A DNA stretch of 64,000 nt from Gambelia wislizenii (lineage: Eukaryota; Chordata; Lepidosauria; Squamata; Crotaphytidae): assembly GCA_030847615.1 (NCBI GenBank), contig JAUMIR010000001.1:443974687-444038686 (forward strand), given 5' to 3'. A program made the position numbers and the translations under genes. The notes below the pieces were generated by a model that was given only the letters and a program-made list of their open reading frames with translations, ran no database searches and was not told where the DNA came from. Position 1 is the first letter of the stretch, and every line of letters starts with the position of its first letter. Positions 9,201-20,678 of this stretch are shown in pieces.

Positions 9201-12200
9201 GTAACTTCTATATCAGCATCTAGTTAAGGTGAAGGAGATATTTATACATCACAAATTATTTTGAAAAGTATACTATATGTTTAGATGTTACTGAATTTAA
9301 AGGAATGATACAGTTAGCTGCAGGTCCTTCTAGTGAAGTCACTGTAGAAATTTCTTGATATATTGTGGGTCACAACTGAATTTGATCGTCCTTAGTGTCT
9401 GATGAAACTGCCTCTTTTGTAGGCCTTGGATCGCTCTCAGAGCACCTGCTCTTTGTCCAGAATGAAGCAGAAGATTCTGGGAATGGCTTCTTCTCTAATG
9501 ATAGCACTGACAGCAGTACTCCATGGTTTTTACGAGTGCAGGAGCTGGCCCATGACAGTTTGATTGCTGCGACTCGTGCACAGCTTGCCAAGAATGCCAA
9601 AGCAAGCAATAATGGTAAGATACTTATTTCTGTCATTTAAAGAGTTAAAGCAATTTGCACTTTTAGTTAGTTATTAGTATTTGTTAAATTACTTCAGTTA
9701 AATCAAAGTACAGGGTGAGTATTGCTTATCTTAAGTGCTTGGGACTTCTGTATTTTTTTTTCTTTTGGATTTTGGAATATAGATATATGTATTTGTATAT
9801 ACATAATGAGACATATTACATAACACAAGTAGTGAATGAACGAGATGTGGCTGTTGGTAGTGGGGAAGTGGAGGAAGAAGAACAAAGTAGAAAGAGTCCC
9901 CCACACACACACACACACTCACACTCCATAGCCCAAATAGAGAAGAGAGGCAGCTTCCGTTGTAGTGCCCCATCCTCAGCAGGAATGGCAACACCCACAG
10001 TGTGCTTGTCTTGGCAACACCCTCCCAGTCCTTCTTCCTTGGAGGAAAATTGGGCAGAAAAGTTGACTTCAAGCTCCTTCTGCCACTAATTCTGGTAGGT
10101 GAGAGAAGGAAAGGAAGGGAAGACCAGCCACTAAATGAGCTGTTCAAGGGGCACTTTGAGTCTCAACGACCTAGACAGAATATACTGAGAACTCTCCTGT
10201 GCAATGGGGATGATGGGGTTGGGAAGCCACAAATGGCACCCATTCCTGAACCTGTTTCACACAATTAGCACCACCCCCATCCCTGTCACCTTCATCAGTG
10301 TCATTGCGCTTACAAGAGAAGTGCCTGGGCTCAGAGGAACATGGCTGCCAAGTAAGGCGCCTGGATGAGTCCCTGTTTTCTGTTAAGGAAGGAACTAACT
10401 GGGCAGTCTCCCTCAGGCATAGCAGCACTTTCTCTCTGTCACACACACAGAGAAGTTTTTAAAAAAATCTCAGGAATTCTCATTGGTTGGTGACAACAAC
10501 ACAACTTTAGTGCAGAGAAAGAAGCCAGACCCCTTCTCTGTTCACCCACCAGCCTTCTCCCCTGACCCTCTCCCCTTGGCCCATTGCTGCTCCTGCATGA
10601 GGACTTGCTGCTGTGGCCACATTTGGTAGTTGGGCTGCCTTCCAACTGAACAGCTAAGAGAAAGATAGTGTTGGAGCAAATCTGAGGAAGCCTTCAATCC
10701 ATAAGAAGTATTTTGCCTTTTTTGACCATGCGCTAAGGCTCGACCATGTGCTAAGGTCCCTGATTTTTTCCCCTTCTGACCTTCCACCAGGATTCTTGTT
10801 TCGTCTAAGTAAAGACTAAGAACAGAGCCAGAGGAAAGGGTGGGCAATATATAATCCTTCTACGTATCCCTGTTCTCTGTCTTGCCCGCCATCTCTTGTT
10901 CATTCGCGACTTGTGTTGTGTATAAGATGCAAGGCTGCAGAGAGTCTGAGGATCTGTGAAATGGTGGGAATCCAATCATAGTGCTTGTTGCAAATCCACA
11001 CCTCCCACTATTTCACAGATTCTTCCGTCTCTCTCCAGCCTTGTGTCTCATTTGTTTGTTACTTGTGTTGTGTATGAGACGGGAAGCTGGAGAGAGACTG
11101 AGGATCTGAGAGACAAATGATCAGTAGCACTGCAGCCACCACCTCAAAGTCAGAAGTGGGCAGCTGCTGGCAAAAAGTTTGTTTTTGGAGGTTTCAGATT
11201 TCTGGGTTAGGGATGCTCAACTTAGATTACTTCAATATGTCTCATATTAATTCCTAGTTAAATTGCTATTAAGTTAGTATCAGTTAAATTACTTCAGTAT
11301 ATTTCAAATCTCGTGTGCGTTAATGAAGCTGTTGTTCTTGAGGATATAATTCTAAGAGTGAAATATAGCCAGACTACTGATGTACAGAGAAAAGCAAGAT
11401 TGGCTTTATAGGGATGGCTAAACACAATACTCAGAAATGTATCCAATTTATAGATTTCTTTCATATTAAGTGTTTTCTACTCTTATATGTTGTGGCCTCA
11501 TGATACTTTTTCCCCCACCTCTTTCCAGGAGAAAATGTTCACATTTGCTCAGGAGACTCACAACCGAAAGAAACCAGTCCCATTCCTCACCTGCCCCGTG
11601 TGGAGAAAAAGTTGAAGTGCACTGTAGAAGGCTGTGATAGGACATTTGTGTGGCCAGCCCACTTTAAATATCACCTAAAAACACACAGGTGTGTAGATTT
11701 GCTATAGCTATAACGTTGTCTGCACTTTGTACACTGGATAGATATTTATGCAGTATCTGACTGGTAACAGCTATGGAGTAATCCAGTACTCAGGCTGAGA
11801 GAAAGTTGGCCAAAATAAGTGAATTTTAGATGGAAAGCACACTCATGGCAACTTTTAATAGTGTTCAAAGATATATTCTTTTAAAAAGCAGTCTGGGAGG
11901 TCACTTGTGGTTTGTTAACCATAGGTTGGAATAAGAATCCTAGTGCTTTGTTTTGTATGTGCCTAAACCTTTTAGGAAGACTGTTAATGTATGGGGGAAA
12001 AACCCATAAATAGTAACTCAAGTAAAGTCATTTGGTTTTTAAGATGCGGCCTCTTGTTTTGTTAAAACAACTACATAAGGCAGAGGTAGGCAACTGCTAG
12101 AGGTTGACAAGATGCATTGACCCTCCATGGGCTTTTGGAGGGCTGCATTTCCCCCCCCCCCAATAGCTGATATATATACATATTTTAAAAAAATCTTGTT

Positions 12201-15200
12201 TTGTAAATGGCCAAAATGGAAGGGCAGTTTTGACACATTTTTGGACCCACCCAAGTCATTTTAGGCCTAGGAAGAGGTCTCTTAAAAATAGAAAGTCAAC
12301 TTGCAATTGATTTCCTGTGTTATAAACAGCCTCTCCTCGGCCTAAAATGGCCTAGGGGAATCAAAAGTATGGTAATATTGGCCCGATGCCTTAGGGAGCA
12401 TGGAGGCATTTTTTTGCCAAATCTTTCTTAAACATTATTGCAGTGCCGGCGACACTTTCCTCACAGGCTGCACTTTCCCCATCCCAACTTAATGCCAGCC
12501 ATTTCACTTATCAGTCCATGCCCCTAGTTTTAAAGTGAAATAAAAGCATCACACACAACTTTGCATTACCAGCCTTAACAGAGGACAGCTTGCCTATAAC
12601 AGTATGTATAATAGTGCTCTGAATGTGATGCTTGTCTTTTAGGAATGACCGTTCCTTCATTTGTCCAGCTAAAGACTGTGGGAAAAGCTTCTATGTCCTA
12701 CAGCGTCTGAAAGTGCACATGAGAACACACAATGGTGAGAAACCATTCATTTGCACTGAGCTAGGCTGTGGGAAGCAATTCACGACAGCTGGGAATCTGA
12801 AGAATCATCTGCGGATTCACACGGGTGTGTTTCCTTCCCCTTTTCCCCCCAAGATTTGAATTACTACAATATTTAAGAGTTAAAGAAGTTTCACTGCATT
12901 TTTGGCAGTCAAATTGTGAACAGAGCACAATTTACTTATTTTGGGTGAGACAGAAGGTTAATAGCCAATTAGGTTCATGCTTAATCTGTGCGCCACTTGA
13001 TAGTAACAGTTGAAACTAGTATTTCTGCACTGTCCATTCTCAGTCTTTCCTTAGTAACTACAACTATTCCTGGCTACTCAGTAAGTTGTTCACAGCATAC
13101 GCAAAGTGTGCAGGCAAACAGAAACCTGTAACAGTAGCACTGCATAACTCTGTGCTGCATCAGACATTTCCTTTGAGACTGTCTGAACAGATGGTTTTGT
13201 GACCATAAGTGGTCACATTAGGTAGCACTCACTTAGGAAATAATCTTAGAAACTAAGAGTTGCACCCAGTACTTTTCTTTTGAGATTCACCTTATTTTAA
13301 CTTAAATGCCTAACTAAACCTACCAGCCGAAAAGGAATTTCAAGGTGTTTTATAAAATAAGTCATACTATAAAAGTTGGGAATAAAATGTTGTATTGATC
13401 CTAGTGAAGACTTTCTTTAGTTTAAGAATTTAGGTTTCTATGCAGTGTTGTTGCATAAACATTCTCTGTTTGCAAATTGTTTCATTCTTCATATTCCTTC
13501 ACTCTTCCATGACCTTGGTCTTTCCAGTATGGTTTCTTTTTCATCTTATGTTAGCTTTCAGCAGTGCTCTAATTTATTTTCTCCCTCTGTGCTTCTTCTA
13601 CTGATCCAATGCCATCTAGAATTTTTATTTCTAACTTTTCACAGAATTCAACCAGCTTTTCCTTTGTATTAGCCACCAAAATTTTGTCTTTATTCTAAAT
13701 TATTATTTTGAAGAAGTCTTGTTTATATATAAATCCAGCTTTCTGTGGTGCACTTGTCAAAGGCTTCCAATCTTTTTTTTTACTATTATAAACTGAAAAA
13801 GGAATACTTAAAATAAAAAAAAAGTAATAAAAGCAAAAGCATAAGCCTTTCTAGAGAGAACAGAAGATGTTTCCCTTAAAAAAAAAAGAGCGGGGTAAGT
13901 ATCATGTTTGGATTGAAAAAACATATTGGGAAACAAAATACAGAAACACTTTGTTAGTGCTGTTGTGTGCCTTGAAGTCATTTCTGACTTATGGTGGACC
14001 CTGTCATGGGGTTTTCTTGGCAGGACTTGTTCAGAGGATGTTTGCTCTTGCCTTCCTCTGAGGCTGAGGGAGTGTAACTTGCCCAAGGTCACACAGTGGG
14101 TTTCCAAGGCTGAACTGGGATTGTACCCTGACCTTCTGAACTCCAAGTCCAGCACTCAAACCACTGCACAACTCTGGCTCTCAGAAACACAATACTGTAT
14201 TATATATATGACCATTTGCTACAGCTGGTTTCTTTTACTTCCTGGTATTTAGGAACCAGTGTGGCATAGTGATTTGAGTGTTGCACTAAAACTCTGGAAA
14301 CCAGGGTTTGAATCCCTGCTTAGTCATGAAAACCTACTGAGTGACCTTTGGCAAGTCACACATTCTCAGCCTCAGGAAACCCCATGATAGGTTTGCCTTA
14401 GGGTCTCCATAAGTCAGAAATGACATGAAGGCATGCAACATCAAATTGGAGAAAAGTATTCATGAAGAATAATCACAAAGTGTGCATTGGGTCCAATGCT
14501 GGGATAAAGGCAGGATCAACAATGAAATAAATGATAAATAAATCATAATGATATAACAGCATGGGTGGAAAAGAAGTTGCCCCCAACTGGCACTTCTGCT
14601 AATGGAAGGATCAGTTGTTACAAGTTTGAAGAGCAGCATCATTGCATGCATAAAAATGAGTTCCACATGCAGCCTGCAGGGAAGGCTTATAGTTTGTAGA
14701 TAGAGGTCTTAGATTCAGCCCTTCGAATTAAAACAGATCACAAATATCAGGGATGAAAAAAACTCTTAAATCCTTTAAGAGCTGCTGCCAGCCTGAGTAG
14801 GCACTACTGGACAAAATGGACCAGTACATTGGTTCTGTGTATAGCAGCATTATGTTTCTGTGGAAGTGGAACCAGAAGACACTTTGTGTTGGTAGGAGAT
14901 GAGCTGTTGTGATGTACTAATGTGAGAGTGAATAAATGGGGAGAGAACAATTAATCACTGGTGAAGGTGAGCTGTCTTAAAAAAACTAGAAATTCTCTAT
15001 GGAGTGCAATGGGGGAAAATGCAACTGTTTAAAGATTGGAGAGATGTTGTCATAGCTACCCTGGCAGAATTTTTTTTTAGACGAGGCATTCCTAATTAGT
15101 TGCTGTTGTTCATGCTGTGTCCCTTCAAGCCATTTCTGACTTAAGGTGACCCTAAAGCAAACCTATCACAGGGTTTTCTTGGCAGAATTTGTTCACAGGG

Positions 15201-15881
15201 GGTTGCCTTTGCCTTCCTCTGGGGCTGAGTGTGTGTGACTTGCCCAAGATCACCCAGTTTGTTTCCATTTTATTAATCTATTTTTATTTATTAGAGTATT
15301 TATATCCCGCTCTTCATCCATAAAGGCTCTCAGAGCGGCTTTCAGATTATTTAGCAATAGCACTTACACATTTAGACCACTTTATAGTGCTAGGCACTCT
15401 CTAAGCAATTTACAGTGTGTTAGCTAATTGCCCCCACATGCTGGGTACTCATTTTCCCAACCTACGAAAGGATGGAAGGCTGAGTCAACCTTGAAGCCCT
15501 GCAGGATCGAATTCACAATGTTGTGGCTACAGTACCAGCATTTAACCACTGCGCCACCAGGGCTCCTTCCATGGTTGTGCAAGGATTCAAACTCTGGTAT
15601 CCCAGTGTCCTAGTCTAGCATGCAAACCACTACACCACACTGCCTCTACCTAATTAGTTACCAAAGAATAAATAATGAGAATATGTTTGTACAACAAAAA
15701 TAATAGCTAGCTGTTGGGGAGAAAGCAGAAATCTGGGAAATAAAACAGGCTGAGAGTGCCTTAGGTGATAAAACATAATAGCAAGCCTTACTAGTAATTA
15801 AAGAAAAATTAATTCCAAAGAAACTGATCCCTGGTTTGGATTCTGCAACGAACGAGTCATAGACTGCTATGATGGATGTAG

Positions 15882-15918
<37 letters not shown>

Positions 15919-18900
15919 TAGATATCCAGTGAGGAACTGATATAAACTTAGTGGACCACAAACTGAATATGAGTCAGCAGTGTGATGTGGCAGCTGAAAA
16001 AGCCAATGCGATTCTAGGCAGCATTAATAGGAGTAGAGTATCTAGATCAAGGGAAGTAATAGTGCCACTCTATTCTGCTTTAGTCAGACCTCACCTGGAA
16101 TACTGTGTCCAGTTCTGGGCACCATAATTCAAGAAGGATATGGAAAAGTTGGAATGTGTCCAGAGGAGGGTGACCAACATGGTAGGAGGTCTGGAATCCA
16201 TGCCCTGTGAGGAGTAGCTTAGGGAACTGGGTATGTTTAGTCTGGAGAAGAGAAGTTTAAGAGGGGATATGATAGCCATGTTTAAATGTTTGAAGGGATG
16301 TTATACTGAGGACGGAGCAAGCTTGTTTTCTGCTGCTCCAGAGACTAGGACATGGAGCAATGGGTTGAAACTACAGGAAGAGAGATTCCATCTAAACATT
16401 AGGAAAAACTTACTGACCGTAAGAGCTGTTCGGCAGTGGAACGCACAGCCTCAGAGTGTGGTGGAGTTCCTTCTTTGGAGGTTTTTAAGGAGAGGCTGCA
16501 TGGCCATCTGTCGGGAATGTTTTGATTGTTTATTCCTGCATGGCAGGGAGTTGGACTGGATGGCCCTTGTGGTCTCTTCCAACTCTATGATTCTATGATT
16601 CTATAAACAAAGTTGAAGGAGTAGGACTGCACTTGGGAAACAGAAAGGTAAAGTGAAGAGTGACTCCTCTAGATTCTAGGACCATTTAAATGCACTTTTC
16701 AATCAAATGAAGCAAATATCTAATTATAAGTTTTTGCAACACAGGGGAAAAACCCTTCTTATGTGAGGCTCAGGGCTGTGGTCGTTCCTTTGCTGAATAC
16801 TCCAGCCTTCGGAAACACCTGGTTGTACATTCAGGTAAGGGAACTTCACCCTCTTAGGTGAAAGCCATAACACAGAGAATGTCTTTCTTGGAGATAGTGT
16901 GCAAAGGGATTTTGTAGCACCTTTGAGACTGAGAGAAAGAAATTGGTAGCATAAGCTTTTGTAAAATAACTCCTTCATCAGATGCATGGAGTGAAGTGCC
17001 TAGGACTGGAGTTTTTTTTAATATATTCCAATTCTCAAGTAGGCTGAAGGAACAATCCAGTACTCATGGGTTGTCCCCATGTGCCAATCTAGTTGAGACA
17101 GGACCAAAGAATTATAATTCTAATTAGAATTCTATTTAGTTTTTGTAGTTTTTTTTTTGTTGTTGTTGTTCAAGGACTGCTGTTTTGAGGTCCAAGATGG
17201 AATGTCCAAAAAGATTGAAGTGTTCTGCAACTGGTATTTGTAATTTCCCGTTCCTATAAAGAAGAAACAGCAGAATTGGAATATGTCCAGAAACTCCAGT
17301 CTATGAACAATGGGTTGAACAGAGACAATAGTTTCCTGGCACACTGCACATATTATAACGCTACTTAACACCCCAGCTTGATGAGGACTCTCTTGCCCAT
17401 TTTATCACATCTCCTTTCTCACTCTCAGTCAGCATCATACTATATTCCAATAATTCCTTCCAACATTCACCACTCACCTAGGCTGGATTTAATATTTTTC
17501 CTCCCACCTTCATCTCACAATGACATCATTAAAACTGAACTCTTCACCGTACCCATAAGTTTTGCATTTCTGTTGCTATCCACACACGCAACCTGCTCTT
17601 TCATAGGTATAACTGTCCCTAGGCACTTCACTTCATGAATCTGATGAAGTAGACTTAGTCTATGAATGCTTACGCTACCAACTTGTTTCTCTCAGTCTCA
17701 AAGGTGCTACAAGATCCCTTTGTATACTGTTCCAGATTAACATGGCTATGTCTTTGATTTTTGGGGGGTGGGGGAGACAGTATTACAGTTGTCCCTTCAT
17801 ATTCACTGGGGTTTGGTTCCAGGACCCCCCGTGGGTACCAAAATCCGTGAATACTCAAATCCCATTATATGCAATGGCATAGCAAAATGGTGTCCCTTAT
17901 ATAAGATGGGAAAATCAAGGTTTGCTCTTTGGATTATTATCTTTTTAAGAATATTTTCAAGCCGTGAATACTTAAATCCGTGGATACGGAGGGACAACTG
18001 TATATTCCCTTGGCTCTATGGAACAATTATTTATACATTCGTCCCTTCACATTCGCGGGGGTTAGGGCCACCAGACCCCCACGAATGTGAAAAAAAACCA
18101 TGAATAACAATCGCCCCTCTCCTTGGCCTTCGCTTCCCCACAAAGGGAGCAAAGGCACAGCAGACAGGCGAATTAAGAGGCTTTGCCTCATCCCCCACAC
18201 TTCCCAGGATCCTCGCTCCCGTTGTAAAGGGAAGCAAAGACCGAGGAGAGGGGTGGCGGGTGAGGCAAACCCGCTCAAATCGCCCCTCTCCTGGGCTTTC
18301 GCTTCCCCCACCCAAAGGGAGTGTGAAGATCCTGGGAAGCGCAGGGCGTTAGGCAAAGGAGAGGGGCGATTGTTATTCGTGTTTTTTTCACATTCGTGGG
18401 GGTCTGGCAAAGGGAAGACCCAGGAGAGGGGCGGCGGGTGAGGGAAAACCGCGAATGTCAAAGCTGTGAATGTGAAGGGACAACTGTACTGCTCTTTCCC
18501 CTTTTTTTCTTTTTTTGATCCAACTTGCTTTTTTCTTCCTACTCAAATCTGCATTTCACTCATACTACAAGATGTTAAAGTTTCATCTTGCCTGTCTTAT
18601 ACGCTGTAAAACAAAGGCCTCAAGACTTATTGGAGATACAGACCTGAAACTACAGATCATTTAAATTTCCTGTCAAAATTTGGTTGTGAACTTTATTATC
18701 TTTCCTAGAACTAAGCCTTTTAACTGGCCCCTGAGACTGAGAGACATCAAACTATGTAAAAACAGAAAATGAAGGCTTTACTTCATTTAATAGCTTTTGT
18801 GTCTCATTTCAGGAGTAAAGCCACACCAGTGTCAAATATGTGGGAAGACATTTTCTCAGAGTGGTAGCAGGAATGTGCATATGAAAAAACACCATTCTAG

Positions 18901-20678
18901 AGTTGGAATGATTAACAACAGACAGCATGAACAAACCGGTAGGAATTGAATAGTTCCTGATAATTGTGGAGAGGATGGGTCAATTTACAACTGGACTGGG
19001 TAAACTGTGGCCCTCAATTCTTCCAGATTCCCTCTATTGGCCCTTTTCTGGTTCCCAAAAGGGTGAATTTCCTGTCCTGGACTCCTTAAATTGTAACTTA
19101 AACAGGACACAAATACCTCCTGGTACTGTTTAAAAATCAAGTAATACCCATTTAAAAAACAACAACAGATGTAGACTTCTGATTGCTTCTTTTGAGTTCT
19201 CTTTTTTTCTGCATTTTTTTTTTTTTTTTTTTAGTCTGGGCAGTCCCTAGGGTCTTAAAGACAAAGAATTGATCCCTGGACTCCATGCAGCTCTGGTTTA
19301 GAAAGAGACCCTTGAGCTGGGTTGGTGACTAATGAGGATCTTGTTAGGAAGATGTATAGCATTGAAAGGACTGTAGAGACAGGCAAATAAAAACCTTTTA
19401 AATGGAAATGAGAATGTTTGATCATGAAACACTGAAGCGGTTCTTGGTTTTCCCAAACAAACCTAAATTTGGTCTGCTTTTCAGCTGTCCATATCTTTAA
19501 TGTTAATCATCCTATTTAGTCAGATGTTCCTGAAAACATTCTACCTTTCTGAACTGTCCTTCCCTCACAATCCAATTTCTGTGCCCCAAAGGGGACACCT
19601 TAAAAAGTAAGGATTGGGTGAGAAAACAATTCTTCACATTGTTTAGATTTGTAAAGTAGGGAGAACGGTTCACATGACAGAATCTTGTTTTTGCAACAGA
19701 ATCACTGATGGGCAGTAGTTTGTTGGAAGAGTCTGAAGTGCACAGCAAGAACCTGGTGTCGATAAGTTCTCCTCCCAGCCTTGGTGTGGAATCCTTACAC
19801 TTGCCAGACACAGAATCAATTATTGGTGTGAAGGAGGGTGAGAAATATTTGTTTAACAGAAAGGAGAACTGCATGAGGGATGAAGCTGAGGATGGAGGGG
19901 GCAGGATTCTCTTTCTACAAGCATTAAATAATTTGGGAGAACTGCATGAGGAATGAAGCTGAGGATGGAGGGGGCAGGGTTCTCTTTCTGCAAGCATTAA
20001 ATAATTGGACTGTGTTTCATGGAATGTAAACTAATGCATGTTAATAAACATTAGAAATGGGTTGGTAGAGGAGGACGTCAGAGATAATTTCTTCAGTTTC
20101 TTTGAGAGCTGATATTGGTATTCAAATACCTTTTGAGGGGTGTGATATAAATATGTAGACTGCTAATATCAGTGCCCATCCTGCCTGACCTGGAGGGGAA
20201 GCATCTGGGCGAAAAGAATATGAGTTTGTTTATGTATCTGCTCTATCCCTCCAAACCAAATGTCCTTTATCTTCTATCTAAAAAGTGATTACTTCCTTAT
20301 TGGAGAAGACTTTTCCCTTCTTGCCACTGTATCTTATTGTCTGTAGGGTAGAAATTTGAGATTGTGGTTTTTTTCTGCAATCTATTTTCTCCTTGGATTA
20401 GAAATATAAGAGGAAGTTGGATAGCTCTAAAACATCCACACAGCATGAGCTTCAGCCTGTATCTGCTAAGAACAGATGTCCTTCGAGTTTCTTGGGAAAA
20501 ATTATCCAGGCATTCTTTTTTTAAGTGTATTTTTTTCTTTTGTTTAACAGCAGAGGTTCTTGCCGAAGCAACATCAAATTCTCTCCATGCTGCGTCTGAT
20601 GTAGTTTTACCATCTCATCATCTGATGCCCATGTCAGTATCAAGGCACTCCTATGAAGTCTCATCGTTGCTCCAGTAG
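6206..20678 (+). CDS. ZNF410: ZNF410, five-finger C2H2 transcription factor (10 coding exons)
   Basis: Coding joins: 6206-6238, 7991-8126, 8982-9200, 9423-9614, 11529-11688, 12643-12824, 16745-16834, 18813-18938, 19700-19837, 20554-20678. They keep one open frame of 466 codons plus TAG. Human ZNF410 is 478 aa and aligns throughout. Residues 1-223 are the acidic/serine-rich N-terminal region. Five tandem C2H2 fingers follow, with Cys/His at 224/229/242/246, 254/259/272/276, 284/289/302/306, 314/319/332/336 and 344/347/360/364. Fingers 1-4 have four residues between the cysteines, finger 5 has two. In mammals this protein binds clustered sites at CHD4 and activates it, thereby supporting NuRD and fetal-globin silencing. 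The start matches the human [11 protein letters not shown]. The C-terminus ends about 19 residues early, apparently by a one-base shift (see findings). Confidence 0.95.
7991..8126 (+). CDS. ZNF410: ZNF410 exon 3
   Basis: Residues 12-57, beginning LLVQFVQNT as in human. The acceptor is CCCCAG and the donor CCAG|GTAAAA, leaving phase 1. Confidence 0.92.
8303..8674. mobile_element. MITE with 'aggaagcc' ends, in ZNF410 intron 3
   Basis: The left end (aggaagcctctgtttatctg) is mirrored by the right end (cagataaggagc ... gggcttcct). TA lies on both sides. It shares the 'ctgtcaggttagggactg' and 'gtgtcagaaaatgga' words, inverted, with the element at 55460-55966. Confidence 0.6.
8982..9200 (+). CDS. 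ZNF410: ZNF410 exon 4
   Basis: Residues 57-129, including [20 protein letters not shown] and [19 protein letters not shown], very close to human. The donor is GACAG|GTAACT. Confidence 0.95.
9423..9614 (+). CDS. ZNF410: ZNF410 exon 5
   Basis: Residues 130-193, with [11 protein letters not shown] and [20 protein letters not shown], almost identical to mammals. The donor is AATG|GTAAGA. Confidence 0.95.
9711..11223 (+). mobile_element. Tigger7/MER44-like pogo element, non-coding
   Basis: The left end (cttaagtgcttgggac, later ttttggattttggaatat and tatacataatgagacat) closely follows the known Tigger7/MER44 5' end. The right end (gatttctgggttagggatgc followed by tcaac) follows its 3' end. TA precedes 9711. 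It fills ZNF410 intron 5 and holds no transposase frame. The interior carries an (AC)n run at about 9902-9920 and local inverted repeats. Confidence 0.75.
10905..11130. repeat. nested direct and inverted repeats inside the Tigger-like element
   Basis: 'acttgtgttgtgtat.aga' occurs at about 10908 and 11061 in direct orientation. The blocks around 'gaggatctgtgaaatggtgg' (about 10948) and 'ccactatttcacagattctt' (about 11006) are inverted. The segment can form alternative hairpins. Confidence 0.6.
11529..11688 (+). CDS. ZNF410: ZNF410 exon 6 (zinc finger 1)
   Basis: Residues 194-247. Finger 1 reads [23 protein letters not shown]. The frame leaves in phase 2 at CACAG|GTGTGT. Confidence 0.95.
11700..12642. 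other. ZNF410 intron 6, mostly unassigned
   Basis: No exon seen. A short MITE-like patch lies near 12080-12170. Confidence 0.5.
12643..12824 (+). CDS. ZNF410: ZNF410 exon 7 (zinc fingers 2 and 3)
   Basis: Residues 247-307. Fingers 2 and 3 are joined by the linker NGEKPF. It leaves in phase 1 at ACGG|GTGTGT. Confidence 0.95.
12825..13944. other. ZNF410 intron 7, left part, unassigned
   Basis: No exon or named repeat. The open frame at 13445-13672 is not protein-like. Confidence 0.5.
13945..14190 (-). mobile_element. tRNA-derived SINE (Sauria-type), minus strand
   Basis: Reverse of the 4811 family: 'aagtcatttctgacttatgg', 'cttgcccaaggtcacacag' and the inverted head 'actcaaaccactgcacaact'. 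Confidence 0.75.
14250..14440 (+). mobile_element. tRNA-derived SINE (Sauria-type)
   Basis: 'ccagtgtggcatagtgattt' head, B-box-like 'ggtttgaatccctg', 'gtgacctttggcaagtcaca', and tail 'ccataagtcagaaatgac'. Confidence 0.75.
15105..15650 (-). mobile_element. Sauria-type SINE, minus strand, split by a second SINE
   Basis: The two halves are 15105-15268 ('caagccatttctgacttaag' to 'cttgcccaagatcacccag') and 15567-15650 ('ggattcaaactctggtatcc' to 'ccactacaccacactgcc'). A different SINE lies between them. Confidence 0.75.
15269..15566 (-). mobile_element. tRNA-derived SINE (ggcgcagtgg family), minus strand
   Basis: It reads, reversed, as the 42726 copy: 'taaccactgcgccaccaggg' is the inverted A-box head and 'atatcccgctcttcatcc' the tail. 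The hexamer ttccat flanks it on both sides (15263-15268, 15567-15572) as a target-site duplication. Confidence 0.8.
15884..15918. repeat. (GATA)n microsatellite
   Basis: About eight perfect GATA units lie in a short run. Confidence 0.9.
15950..16605 (+). mobile_element. CR1-type LINE 3' end
   Basis: The plus-strand frame contains [40 protein letters not shown] and [20 protein letters not shown]. It ends with the tail 'ggtctcttccaactctatga'. It is truncated and carries stops upstream. Confidence 0.85.
16745..16834 (+). CDS. ZNF410: ZNF410 exon 8 (zinc finger 4)
   Basis: Residues 308-337. The linker GEKPF is followed by [23 protein letters not shown]. The donor is TCAG|GTAAGG. Confidence 0.95.
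16900..17735. mobile_element. DNA transposon with about 105-bp inverted ends
   Basis: The left end (gggattttgtagcacctttg, gactgagagaaag, ...gtgaagtgcctagg) is mirrored by the right end (cctaggcacttcac ... ctctcagtctcaaaggtgct, acaagatcccttt). The copies align for about 105 bp with some mismatches. The interior has no transposase frame. It lies in ZNF410 intron 8; the superfamily is uncertain. Confidence 0.65.
17786..18000. mobile_element. pogo/Tigger-type MITE, TA-flanked
   Basis: It starts cagttgtcccttcatattca and ends tacggagggacaactg with TA on each side. The ends are inverted repeats of the 'ccgtgaatactcaaatcc' type. No coding capacity. Confidence 0.8.
18036..18486. mobile_element. pogo/Tigger-type MITE, long GC-rich palindrome
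   Basis: The ends are cgtcccttcacattcgcggg and tgaatgtgaagggacaactg, flanked by TA. The interior is GC-rich and itself inverted: 'aataacaatcgcccctctcc' returns as 'ggagaggggcgattgttatt'. The open frames over it are by-products of the palindrome. Confidence 0.75.
18813..18938 (+). CDS. ZNF410: ZNF410 exon 9 (zinc finger 5)
   Basis: Residues 338-379. The linker is GVKPH where mammals have GEKPH. The finger [20 protein letters not shown] is followed by HH. The segment after the finger differs from mammals. Confidence 0.93.
18990..19690. other. ZNF410 intron 9, unassigned
   Basis: No exon seen. A T-run of about 20 lies near 19212-19232. Confidence 0.5.
19700..19837 (+). CDS. ZNF410: ZNF410 exon 10
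   Basis: Residues 380-425, with [20 protein letters not shown] and a serine/proline-rich stretch. It leaves in phase 1 at GAGG|GTGAGA. Confidence 0.92.
19866..20008 (+). repeat. tandem duplication of about 75 bp
   Basis: 'gaactgcatgaggatgaag'-like units with 'gctgaggatggagggggcag' and 'caagcattaaataatt' occur twice back to back, just downstream of ZNF410 exon 10. Confidence 0.85.

Noticed and set aside
15884..15918. CRISPR-like short repeat run
   Set aside because: Plain (GATA)n microsatellite without spacers.
18027..18461. Open frames of up to 144 codons on both strands
   Set aside because: They are readings of the GC-rich palindromic MITE.
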